NCBI GenBank assembly: GCA_937916085.1
Contig: CALGGO010000015.1
Location: 20,040-84,039 of the forward strand
Direction: 5' to 3'
Source of the DNA: an uncultured Prevotellaceae bacterium
GTDB lineage: Bacteria > Bacteroidota > Bacteroidia > Bacteroidales > Muribaculaceae
Length of the DNA: 64,000 nt
Made by a program: the position numbers and the translations under genes. Below the pieces are notes generated by a model that ran no database searches, was not told the origin of the DNA, and saw nothing but the letters and a program-made list of their open reading frames with translations. Of the stretch, positions 51,886 to 59,933 are shown piece by piece (the first letter of the stretch is position 1; the number at the start of each line of letters is the position of its first letter).

Positions 51886-51920
51886 AACAACCATCTCGGG
51901 GATTTCCTGAAATGGTTGTT
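51886..51920 (-). terminator. Terminator after the 52.0 kb secreted gene
   Basis: Stem AACAACCAT / ATGGTTGTT with a 17-base loop, followed on the minus strand by TTTTTTTGATG. Confidence 0.8.
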
Positions 51921-51924
51921 TAAA

Positions 51925-52042
51925 ATTAGTTATAATTCGTGAGAATTAGTGGTTTGTATTTCGTACAAATAACCAAATTAGTGCTAATCCGTGCAAATTT
52001 GTGGTTTGAATTTCGTGCAAATAACCAAATTAGTGGTTAGTT
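51925..52042. repeat. AATTCGTGCAAATAACC-type word repeat
   Basis: Three related units, ATTAGTGGTTTGTATTTCGT, CAAATAACCAAATTAGTG and AATTTGTGGTTTGAATTTCG, continuing to the stop of the next gene. It is the same word family as 50710-50861. Confidence 0.82.
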
Positions 52043-54058
52043 TCAGTGCTTGATGACTTTGGTAGCGGTGCCGTCGGTGTAGCGGATGATGAGGATGCCG
52101 GTGGCGGTGTCGCTCACGCGCTGGCCTTGGGCGTTGTAGATGGCTTCAATCTGGCGGCCATTGGCGTTGATGTCGTCGATGGCAGTAACGATTGTCTCCT
52201 CGCCGCTTGTAGTCACAAAGGTGTAGTTGTCGAACCAGCGTGGGTCGCTTTGAGAAATCTTTGGCATAATGCCTTGTGTCTCGCTCTCCCAAGCCTCGTT
52301 GAGGGTCATCATGCCATACATCTTATAAAGGCAACCAGGCTGGATGGTGATTCCGCTCAAGTTGTTGAGCACGATGCTGGTGCCCTGTGGCGCGTTGCGG
52401 TAGCTGCGCAGCTTGCCGTCGGCGTCGCCATAGCCTTGCAGGTACATCACCTGTGATGGCTTAACGTCGAAGCCGTTTTGGTCAATGCGGCCCAGGTTAA
52501 AGGTCTCTACCTCGTAGTCGATTTGCTCACCTTCAAATTCCTTGATGTAGCTAGCAGTGAAAACGGGGTTGCCGTTCTCCACGCTGTAGGTGCCGATGAG
52601 GTCACGGCTGGTGACGGTGCGGCCGTTAAAGTTGTCAGGAACCACCAGTGCGATGTAGTTGCCCAAGTTGTCGGTAGCGCCCACTTTCTTGGTGTCGCCA
52701 TCCACAATCTCAAAGTTCTCGGCGATTGCCAGCTCGTTGCCCATGATGTACTCCTTGCCGTTAACCCCGCTCTCGATAATCGCGGCGAGAGTGGTTGCGG
52801 GCTTGAGGTAGTTGATGGTATATACCTTCACGGTGTTGAGGTCGTTGCTGATTACAGCCACTAAAACCTTGTAGCCGTCGCGGGTCTCGATAACTTTCTT
52901 CACGAGGTAGGCGTGCTCGCTCACGAATGTGGCATTGATGTCGCTCTCGGCGATGGTCTCTCCATCAGCGAGTTCGAAGTTGTACTCATAGGTCTCCTGC
53001 GAGAAGCCTGCCAACGCCTCGCCCTTGACAGTGATACCGGTGATGGCTGCGTTATAGACGAGTGCGATGTCATCGACGTATAGTTTGTCGCCACTAGTTC
53101 CACCGCCAGGAGTGGCATTAGTCGAGAATGTGACTAGCAGAGCTTGTCCAGTGATATTCTCGTCGATATAACTGAATGGTACTGTAAACTCCGTCCAACT
53201 ACTATTAGATGGAATACTAGTGTTCTTGGCGGTAGCAAGTTTGTTGGTATAAGACTTGTCCTCAGGGTCTTGATAGGCAGTGCCGTCGGTGATGATGGCG
53301 CTCATAGAAGCCAGTGATGAACTTGATTTAGGCACAAACTTCACCCAGAACTTGAAGGCGTCGGGGCGGCCGTGCATCACGGTGTAGTAGGGGTCGCCGT
53401 TGGCGTCGGTGTTGGTATTGCTGATGTCCATCTTGCTGCAGTTGGAGGTGCTTTCGGGAGTTGTACTGCCAGCGTTGAGGCGACCTGTGGTCATGGTGCC
53501 ATTACCAACCTTTCCAAAAAGGGAACCAGATTCCATTACTGCACTAAGGCTTCCGCCATGACAATCTTCGCTTGAACTTAAAGTGCTTGGTGCAAGGCCT
53601 GCCCAAGTGCCTGTTGCGCTCTTGAAGCCGTGCCAAGCCAGTGGCTCGCCGTTGCTCTTGAAATTTTCGAAGTTGCTGTTCTTGATTTGGTAACCTGTCA
53701 GTTCGCCGTCTTGCGCGAACTTCACGTTGATAGTGTTTCCTTGGTCAGTCACGATGTCAAGGTTGAATGCCAGGGCATATTGGTTGAATGCCAGCACCAA
53801 GTTGGCGTTTCCAGCATCGATGTCCTGATTGGTGACAACGCTAGTGAGGCCATTGCTTGTGTTGCCAGGTGCGGTAATCTCAATATTTCCTATCTCCCCC
53901 ACATTGTTGATGATGAGAGTGTAATTGCTGCCGCTGTTATTGACAGTAACGGAAGCTTGCGACGACGAACCGTCAACGGTGAGCGTGCCGCTATAGTTGG
54001 TTGCCAATGCTGCCAGTGCAGTCACTGCAGCGAGCATTGTAAAGAATAGTTTTTTCAT
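52043..54058 (-). CDS. Secreted calycin-like / PCMD-type protein with T9SS-like tail
   Basis: 671 residues, signal peptide 1-18. A calycin-like beta domain (about 20-120: YSGTLTVDGSSSQASVTVNN, LIINNVGEIGNIEI) is followed by a PCMD-like carbohydrate-metabolism domain (about 130-330: NFENFKSNGEPLAWHGF, SWTEFTVPFSYI, LYVDDIALVYN). An unassigned region follows (about 335-620), then a short tail (IEAIYNAQGQRVSDTATGIL, DGTATKVIKH) in which the usual DRPFKG segment is missing. Probably a surface carbohydrate-binding or sensing protein; no catalytic motif. Confidence 0.75.
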   Translation of the reverse strand: MKKLFFTMLAAVTALAALATNYSGTLTVDGSSSQASVTVNNSGSNYTLIINNVGEIGNIEITAPGNTSNGLTSVVTNQDIDAGNANLVLAFNQYALAFNLDIVTDQGNTINVKFAQDGELTGYQIKNSNFENFKSNGEPLAWHGFKSATGTWAGLAPSTLSSSEDCHGGSLSAVMESGSLFGKVGNGTMTTGRLNAGSTTPESTSNCSKMDISNTNTDANGDPYYTVMHGRPDAFKFWVKFVPKSSSSLASMSAIITDGTAYQDPEDKSYTNKLATAKNTSIPSNSSWTEFTVPFSYIDENITGQALLVTFSTNATPGGGTSGDKLYVDDIALVYNAAITGITVKGEALAGFSQETYEYNFELADGETIAESDINATFVSEHAYLVKKVIETRDGYKVLVAVISNDLNTVKVYTINYLKPATTLAAIIESGVNGKEYIMGNELAIAENFEIVDGDTKKVGATDNLGNYIALVVPDNFNGRTVTSRDLIGTYSVENGNPVFTASYIKEFEGEQIDYEVETFNLGRIDQNGFDVKPSQVMYLQGYGDADGKLRSYRNAPQGTSIVLNNLSGITIQPGCLYKMYGMMTLNEAWESETQGIMPKISQSDPRWFDNYTFVTTSGEETIVTAIDDINANGRQIEAIYNAQGQRVSDTATGILIIRYTDGTATKVIKH

Positions 54059-54109
54059 GATTTTTTTGTAATAATACCTGTTTAAAGCTTTTTCTGTTTA
54101 GGAAAGTGA

Positions 54110-54226
54110 GTGTGTCAAAATAGATGAGTCACGCTATGCGTGAGAAATCTTTCAAATTTTTCCAAATCTAACAAATAATTTGTTTGATTTCTGCGCGAAG
54201 CGCACTAAACTAGAATTTTGACACAC
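54110..54226. repeat. 117-base element with perfect 12-base terminal inverted repeats
   Basis: GTGTGTCAAAAT at 54110-54121 is repeated inverted as ATTTTGACACAC at 54215-54226. Inside are smaller palindromes (TCACGCTATGCGTGA, CAAATAATTTG, GCGCGAAGCGC). No coding capacity. It could be a miniature mobile element or a structured 3' region of the gene at 54251; target duplications are not visible. Confidence 0.6.
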
Positions 54227-54250
54227 CCATTTAACATTTGAACTTAGTTC

Positions 54251-54802
54251 TTATTGTCCTAAGATGACGTTGTAAACACAAGTCACATCAGCTGCAGTCA
54301 CTTCGCCGTCGCCGTTAACGTCGCCATATACGCCTTCAAGACCTGGAGTTGTAAACTTCACATTGATGAACTGCTGCAATGATTCTGTCATGTCGATGTC
54401 GATGTCGATTTTAGCATCGGTGTCATTAAACTGTCCTGCCATCACGATGGGCACATCGCCGAGGAATGGGCCATACCACATGGGCACGTCAGGGTCATCG
54501 CCATCTTGAATGTTGATAATTTGATCGGCAACAACGGTGGTCTCTCCATTGATGAGATAACCCTTAAGGTTATCGACAACGATGTTGCCCACATCGATGG
54601 TTGTGTTTGCGTTTGTCAAGCGGAAGTCCTTGATGTTGAGAACATAGGTTCCGTCCTCACTTTCATTCTGGTTGATGGAGATGGTAGCATCTTGTGTCAC
54701 TGGATTGTCGTTGACGGTGACAGTGATCTTACCAGTGTAGTCGGTAGCCATAGCAGTCATTGCGAGAGCTGCTGATGCAACAAAAGTGAAAATTTTCTTC
54801 AT
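54251..54802 (-). CDS. Small secreted calycin-like protein with dockerin-like repeat
   Basis: 183 residues, signal peptide 1-20. A calycin-like barrel (about 20-160; DYTGKITVTVNDNPVTQDAT, LNIKDFRLTNANTTIDVGNI) is related to the N-terminal domain of the gene at 52043. The C-terminus carries only one dockerin-like repeat (GDVNGDGEVTAADVTCVYNV, then ILGQ); the second half of the usual pair is absent. It may be a lone binding domain with a minimal attachment module. Confidence 0.78.
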   Translation of the reverse strand: MKKIFTFVASAALAMTAMATDYTGKITVTVNDNPVTQDATISINQNESEDGTYVLNIKDFRLTNANTTIDVGNIVVDNLKGYLINGETTVVADQIINIQDGDDPDVPMWYGPFLGDVPIVMAGQFNDTDAKIDIDIDMTESLQQFINVKFTTPGLEGVYGDVNGDGEVTAADVTCVYNVILGQ

Positions 54803-54934
54803 GATTTAAACGTTTAAAATATTAATGTTTTTATAAATGAATCAAAAGAATTAAATGAATTAATAGAATCAAAGCGTTGCGCTTTACACTTCTAACTTAA
54901 TACTTCATACTTCTTACTTCGTATTTCTTACTTC

Positions 54935-55720
54935 TTACTTAAATTTATATGCTATTCCTATTGTGCCGTAGATGGGATAAAGGGTCTGGTCAAGGGTCTT
55001 GAAGCTGCTCTTGAAGAAGCCGCTCAAGCCCCAGTTTAGGTCGGCGTAGATGCCGAAACGGCGGGCGAAAAAGTAGTCAACACCCACTCCCATGCCCCAT
55101 TGCACCTTGCGGATGTCGTCTTTGAAGTCGTAGTCGCCACGGTCGTCTTCGGTTGTTCCCAGTATCACTTTTGGTCCGGTGGGGTCATCAACACGCAGGT
55201 GGCCGTCGTAGGCAAAACCGTCGAAGTTGCAGCTTGTGACATAAGAGAAATAAGGGCCAAACTTGAGTTTCCACTTGTCGCTGAACTTATACACAGCCTG
55301 AATGGGCAATGTGAAAGTCCACTGCACGGCGTGGCTGTCGTTCTTGCCGGTGAACACGCCTTCCAGTGACTGCCCGTCCTTAGTGATTTTCATGTGGTAG
55401 TTCTTGACGGTGGCGTCGATGTGCATCGCCTTGTTCTCAAAATGGATGCCTGCAAGCACGCCCCAATGGGCACTTGTGGGCTTGATAAGGTCGGCGCCAA
55501 ATGCCACGTTGGGCTGAAGGATGAACTTGTTGAGTTTCCTTATCTCGGCAGGCATGCCCATAGGGGCAGTGCCACCAATGGAATAGCCTATTCTGCCATA
55601 GCCCTCTACATTGCGGAAGAAGTCTTGCAGGTTCTTGCATCCGCCATCGTTGGGCATGATGGCCCAAGCGCTAATGGAAGCTGTTAATGCGATTAATGCT
55701 GATGCTATATATCGTTTCAT
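54935..55720 (-). CDS. Outer-membrane beta-barrel (porin-family) protein
   Basis: 261 residues, signal peptide 1-20 (ending SAWA). The rest is alternating aromatic/polar strands: LAGIHFENKAMHIDATVKNY, VDYFFARRFGIYADLNWGL, ending YGTIGIAYKFK with a C-terminal aromatic-x-Lys. It is of the PorT/OmpA-barrel-like size of about 8-10 strands. Ligand unknown. The stop codon lies in the first unit of a heptamer array that extends right to left over 54880-54937. Confidence 0.78.
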   Translation of the reverse strand: MKRYIASALIALTASISAWAIMPNDGGCKNLQDFFRNVEGYGRIGYSIGGTAPMGMPAEIRKLNKFILQPNVAFGADLIKPTSAHWGVLAGIHFENKAMHIDATVKNYHMKITKDGQSLEGVFTGKNDSHAVQWTFTLPIQAVYKFSDKWKLKFGPYFSYVTSCNFDGFAYDGHLRVDDPTGPKVILGTTEDDRGDYDFKDDIRKVQWGMGVGVDYFFARRFGIYADLNWGLSGFFKSSFKTLDQTLYPIYGTIGIAYKFK

Positions 55721-55747
55721 ATCTTAAGTCTGATTACTGACAACTGA

Positions 55748-56917
55748 TTACTCTTTTATCTCGCAAGTGAGCCTCACCTTATCTACCTTCAAAGTGCTGC
55801 CCACAGCTCCCTCGAAGCTTGCTCCCTCAATGCTCGATGAGAACACGATGGTGAGACTGTAGCCTCGGTTCTCAAGCAATGTCATGTCGATGTCGCTGTT
55901 GTACTCAAATGGGATGTCGAAATATACCCATTGTCCGTTGGTCTCATTCACATTTTGGACTCGTGCCACAGCCACAATCTGCTCGCTTGAGAGCACATTG
56001 TCGCCATAGAGTACTAATGGTTTGCCGCTGGCGTCGTGGTTGAGGTAAAGCACGGAGTAGATGTCGCCGGCGTCGATGCGCTCAGGATGCTCAACAAAGT
56101 TTTTGTCGGTAAACGGAGCGCTGGGGCTATACTGGTAGTAGCCCGAAAGGCGAACCGGCTTCTGTGTGAATGGGATGCCAAACTCGGTGGCTTTCATTGC
56201 ATTGTTGACCATTGCCATAGCGATATTGAACTTGCCCAGAAACATATTGCCGGCAGCTATAGGCTTGCCCGACGACAGTCCTAGTGCTCCCGTATCACGA
56301 GTGATGAGTAGAACTCCATGACCGTCGTAACCCTGTTCTAAGACCGTGGTCGGAAACTCGTTGGCAAGAGCTGTGCTCTTAGATAGTCTAAAACCAAGAT
56401 TACCGCTAGCCCAGTCATTACCCAGTGTGCCATCGGGCAAGGTGTTGTGCCAGATGTAATATTGATGATAATTAGGGTCTAGCTCAAAATGTTCAAAATC
56501 GAAGTTCATCACCTCGGTGATATAGCGCGCCACACGGTTGCACTCAACGGTGTACTTGCGACTCCATTTGCCGTCTTGTGAGGTTACGGTATAGGTCACT
56601 GGACCGTTGCTGAAATCCTGAACAGAGCCATTGGCAGGTGTGATGGTTGCACCCTCGGTGATGGTGAATTGCGGAGCAAGAGCTGTGACATCAGCATCGT
56701 CGCGCATAGTGAAGACGATTTTGTTCTCGGTGCTTAAGACATTGATGAGTGTGTCGGAAGCATTGTAGAAGCTTGCGTTAAGGTTCTCTACATGCACCCA
56801 CGCCTTCTCGATGTCGCACTCGGCGTTGAGAGGCTCTTCTTTGAAGCACGAGGTGCTGATTGCTGCCAGTGTCATAACAGCCACAGCTACAGCTATATTA
56901 GAGTTTAAAAATCTCAT
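55748..56917 (-). CDS. PCMD-domain lipoprotein
   Basis: 389 residues. The N-terminus (MRFLNSNIAVAVAVMTLAAI) leads to a lipobox ISTSC, so Cys24 is probably lipidated. An Ig-like strand domain (about 30-125: FTMRDDADVTALAPQFTITE) precedes the PCMD domain (about 135-385: NFDFEHFELDPNYHQYYIW, with the WVYFDIPFEY and VDKVRLT ends). This is the putative carbohydrate-metabolism domain of Bacteroidetes surface lipoproteins. It lies 27 bases upstream of the barrel gene on the same strand, so the two are probably one operon encoding an outer-membrane pair. Confidence 0.85.
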   Translation of the reverse strand: MRFLNSNIAVAVAVMTLAAISTSCFKEEPLNAECDIEKAWVHVENLNASFYNASDTLINVLSTENKIVFTMRDDADVTALAPQFTITEGATITPANGSVQDFSNGPVTYTVTSQDGKWSRKYTVECNRVARYITEVMNFDFEHFELDPNYHQYYIWHNTLPDGTLGNDWASGNLGFRLSKSTALANEFPTTVLEQGYDGHGVLLITRDTGALGLSSGKPIAAGNMFLGKFNIAMAMVNNAMKATEFGIPFTQKPVRLSGYYQYSPSAPFTDKNFVEHPERIDAGDIYSVLYLNHDASGKPLVLYGDNVLSSEQIVAVARVQNVNETNGQWVYFDIPFEYNSDIDMTLLENRGYSLTIVFSSSIEGASFEGAVGSTLKVDKVRLTCEIKE

Positions 56918-57070
56918 TTCGAATATATCGTTTTTCTGAAAAATGTCAATTCAAGCTGCAAAGGTAGTGATTTTTCTTGAATTAGAGATATTTTATTATA
57001 AAAATAAGATATATAAAAGAAAAAAATATATTTATATGAAAAAAAGTGGTTTATTTCGAAATAAAAATTG

Positions 57071-57079
57071 TATATTTGC
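57071..57079 (+). promoter_or_regulatory. Promoter for the CapD-like dehydratase
   Basis: TATATTTGC, 75 bases before the ATG at 57155. The -33 match is weak. Confidence 0.55.
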
Positions 57080-57154
57080 GCCACATTTTTTTAAGCGTCG
57101 TTTTAAATGCTTGAAAAATGTGATAAATAAGGATTTTAATAAGCTTATTTGCTT

Positions 57155-59161
57155 ATGTTTGACACAATAATACGACAATTATTTGAACTGAAATGGTTTA
57201 AAAGTCTTAAGACCAATACGGTTCCACGATGGATTATATTGCTTATCGACATGTTGCTCGTGGCGTGCAGCTATGTCGTGTTCGTCTCTTCAAGTCTCGA
57301 CCCGCAAGTGGTGCGCACATGGCCAAGCATAGTGCGGAATTTCATTATAGTGGTCGCTACTTATGGCTTAGTGACTTATTTCTCAAAAAGTTACACATGC
57401 GTCATACGTCTTTCGGTGATTGAGGACTTATATAGGGAGTTTGTGGTGGTATTTGTCTCTACCGTCATTCTCATTCTCCTCAATTTGATTTATGGCGCTA
57501 TCGCTCAAGAAGTTCTTTTCAGCTATTGGGGCGTGATATTTGTGGGGGTGCTTGCGTTTGCTATGCTCACTGTGGAGCGCTTGGTAATCAAGTATATGTA
57601 TGCTCGCATGACGGTTACCGAGAACAAGCGCCGCAAGGTGCTGGTGCTGGGCACGTCGCTCGACTCGCTCATTCTCGCCAACGCCTTGAAGAACGAGATT
57701 GGCGGCAAGTATGAGCCAGTGGGACTGCTGAGCATCAAGAGCGGCAAGGACAAGGACGAAATCAACGGTTTTAAGGTGTATAAATATAACGGCGATGATG
57801 TGGCAAACATCTTCGTGGGCGGTGGCATCCACGCCTTGATTTTTGACTCATCGGCTATCAAGCTGATGCGCAACGGCTTCGCCGACAAGTTTATAGAGAA
57901 CAATATCGCTCTGCTTGCGATTAACAAAGTAGAGGAGTTTGAGATTGATGATGAGCGTGAAGGCTCCAACATCTCAACTTATATCAAAGAGGTTCAGATT
58001 GAGGACCTGCTGGGCCGTGACCCCATAGTGCTGAACAACACCCTCGTGCGCTCGCACATCAAGGACTCGGTGGTGCTCATCACTGGCGCTTGTGGCTCGA
58101 TAGGCAGCGAGATAGTGCGGCAGGTGGCGAGCTACAAGGCAAAGCAGATTATACTTGTTGACCAAGCCGAGACGCCTATGCACGACCTTAGCCTGGAGAT
58201 GAAGAAGGACTTCCCCGATGCCGAGGTGGTGCTATATATGGGAGATGTTCACAACTATGCACGCATGGAGAAAGCCTTTAAGCAGTTCCAGCCTAAATAT
58301 GTGTTCCACGCTGCCGCCTATAAGCATGTGCCCATGATGGAGATGAACCCCACCGAGGCAGTGCTCACCAATGTGGAAGGCACCAAGAACATCGCCGACT
58401 TGGCTCTCAAGTATAACGTGTATAAGTTTGTGATGGTATCTACCGACAAGGCGGTGAACCCCAGCAACATTATGGGCTGCACCAAGCGCCTTGCCGAGAT
58501 TTATTGCCAGTCGCTGTTTTTCGACGCTCAAAAGATGGGCAAGAAAACCCAGTTCATCACCACACGCTTTGGCAATGTGCTGGGCAGCAATGGCTCGGTG
58601 ATCCCACTGTTCCGCAAGCAGATAGAGAATGGAGGCCCCGTCACCGTCACTCACCGCGACATCATCCGCTACTTCATGACTATCCCCGAGGCATGCTCGC
58701 TTGTGCTTGAGGCGGGCTGCATGGGTCATGGCGGCGAGATTTACATCTTCGACATGGGTCAGCCAGTGCGCATCTACGACCTCGCTACCCGCATGATTTC
58801 GCTGGCGGGTCTGCGTCCTCATATTGACATACAGATTGAGGAGATAGGCCTGCGTCCAGGAGAGAAACTCTATGAGGAACTTCTTAATGACAAAGAGAAC
58901 ACCATCAAGACCGATAACGAGAAAATCATGATTGCCCAGGTGCGCAAGTACAACTACATCGATGTGTGCAACAACATCGACAATATCATCGAGCTCGCCC
59001 AAAGCGGCAATATCCACGACATGGTCAAAGGCATGAAGCAGTTTGTGCCTGAGTACAAGAGCATGCACAGCGAGTACGAGAACATTGACCAGGAAATAGA
59101 AAACGGCGACAAGAGCAACGACAACTACTACTTCAACCCTACAGCTCCAGTGGGAAAATAA
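57155..59161 (+). CDS. Membrane-bound NDP-sugar 4,6-dehydratase (CapD/FlaA1/PglF type)
   Basis: 668 residues from the ATG at 57155; the TTG at 57149 is less likely. The N-terminal part (about 15-150) holds four transmembrane segments, then a CoA-binding-like Rossmann region (about 160-280), and a SDR dehydratase domain (about 305-600). Key motifs: LITGACGSIGSEIVRQV (NAD loop), FHAAAYKHVPMMEMNP, VMVSTDKAVNPSNIMGCTKR and FGNVLGSNGSVIPLF. It converts UDP-GlcNAc to a 4-keto-6-deoxy intermediate for capsule or glycoprotein sugars. A strong terminator follows, then the prophage. Confidence 0.95.
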   Translation: MFDTIIRQLFELKWFKSLKTNTVPRWIILLIDMLLVACSYVVFVSSSLDPQVVRTWPSIVRNFIIVVATYGLVTYFSKSYTCVIRLSVIEDLYREFVVVFVSTVILILLNLIYGAIAQEVLFSYWGVIFVGVLAFAMLTVERLVIKYMYARMTVTENKRRKVLVLGTSLDSLILANALKNEIGGKYEPVGLLSIKSGKDKDEINGFKVYKYNGDDVANIFVGGGIHALIFDSSAIKLMRNGFADKFIENNIALLAINKVEEFEIDDEREGSNISTYIKEVQIEDLLGRDPIVLNNTLVRSHIKDSVVLITGACGSIGSEIVRQVASYKAKQIILVDQAETPMHDLSLEMKKDFPDAEVVLYMGDVHNYARMEKAFKQFQPKYVFHAAAYKHVPMMEMNPTEAVLTNVEGTKNIADLALKYNVYKFVMVSTDKAVNPSNIMGCTKRLAEIYCQSLFFDAQKMGKKTQFITTRFGNVLGSNGSVIPLFRKQIENGGPVTVTHRDIIRYFMTIPEACSLVLEAGCMGHGGEIYIFDMGQPVRIYDLATRMISLAGLRPHIDIQIEEIGLRPGEKLYEELLNDKENTIKTDNEKIMIAQVRKYNYIDVCNNIDNIIELAQSGNIHDMVKGMKQFVPEYKSMHSEYENIDQEIENGDKSNDNYYFNPTAPVGK

Positions 59162-59201
59162 AGAGGTAGTGTAGTAAAAGGAATAAAAAATATTTTCAAT
59201 T

Positions 59202-59250
59202 AAAAGACTCACCCTTTCCTCATTCTGTAGGTGGATAGGGTGAGTCTTTT
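59202..59250 (+). terminator. Rho-independent terminator after the CapD-like gene
   Basis: Stem AAAAGACTCACCCT / AGGGTGAGTCTTTT with a 21-base loop and a run of T residues. Confidence 0.9.
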
Positions 59251-59288
59251 TATTGCGGTATCTATGGGGCACAGAACGAAGCGTATAA

Positions 59289-59324
59289 TGTAGAGAGGGG
59301 ACGAAAAACGCCGAAAGCCGTTTA
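59289..59324 (+). repeat. Probable phage terminus with Mu-like transposase site
   Basis: Begins TGTAGAGAGGGG and continues ACGAAAAACGCCGAAAGC. From memory, the phage Mu right terminus, read inward, is TG plus about 9 bases and then ACGAAAAACGCGAAAGCG, so the shared core and its 12-base offset from TG look alike. The end position is inference. Confidence 0.55.
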
Positions 59325-59375
59325 TTTACAAAGAGTTGCGAGGGTTGAGGCTGTGAGGTCGGCACAAAACGAAAT

Positions 59376-59468
59376 GTTTACATAGGTTTACGTTTGCTTT
59401 ACGTTTGGGGCAAATTCGTTTACGTCCGTGGGACGATAGATTTACGCACAGAGGGCTGCACGTTTACG
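59376..59468 (+). repeat. Phased array of six GTTTACG-like boxes
   Basis: Boxes at 59376 (GTTTACA), 59386, 59397 (CTTTACG), 59418, 59440 (ATTTACG) and 59462, all in the same orientation. The spacings are 10, 11, 21, 22 and 22 bases, close to whole turns of DNA. Probably binding sites of the transposase at the left end. Confidence 0.75.
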
Positions 59469-59644
59469 CGTGTGGCCTTTTTTGTTTGTGTGTGGGTAAA
59501 TCCTTTGTCTGCGGGCGTTTAGCGCGTCTGTGGGCTTTATATTGCGTCCACGTTTGAACGGTGTTCTGATGGCATTAGAAGGCGGTGGGTCTGGAAAAGT
59601 CTGCGTTCCGTTCCCAGAGTGTAAAATGGGCAAAAAATAGGGGG

Positions 59645-59701
59645 TGGAGGGACAGGTGGAAGGACAAAGTGGAGGGACAATTTTGAAAAACTGGAGGGAC
59701 A
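59645..59701 (+). repeat. Four TGGAGGGACA direct repeats
   Basis: Copies at 59645, 59657 (TGGAAGGACA), 59670 and 59692 in the non-coding phage end. The spacings are 12, 13 and 22. Purpose unknown; regulatory or host-factor sites are possible. Confidence 0.65.
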
Positions 59702-59933
59702 AAACTCCTGCCCGAGCATACCGTGAGAGGGGGGAGGAAAAGTCCAAAAAAAGGAGTAAAGTATAGGAAACTGACCCTTTTCGTGCAACTTTTTCGGGGG
59801 TGCAATCTGCTGCAAAACCCCATAAATAGGCAGTTTAACGTGTTTTTCTGTTGTGTCAAGGTGGGGGGAACACCCCCCTGGGGGTATCTGGGGGACTATA
59901 GGAGGTACTCTTTGCCGTTCTTGATGACACGCA
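59702..59933. other. Non-coding phage left-end segment
   Basis: No credible gene. It includes a GC-rich inverted repeat GGGGGGAACACCCCCC (59866-59881) with a second run of G and C after it, which may end leftward transcription from the repressor. Confidence 0.45.

Noticed and set aside
5715..54802. Cellulosome interpretation of the dockerin-like repeats
   Set aside because: No cohesin domain or scaffoldin is seen, and such EF-hand pairs are common in non-cellulosomal Bacteroidales secreted proteins.
56943..57170. 75-codon plus-strand frame before the CapD-like gene
   Set aside because: Lys/Ile/Tyr-rich translation of AT-rich promoter DNA; it runs over the promoter and into the next gene's start.
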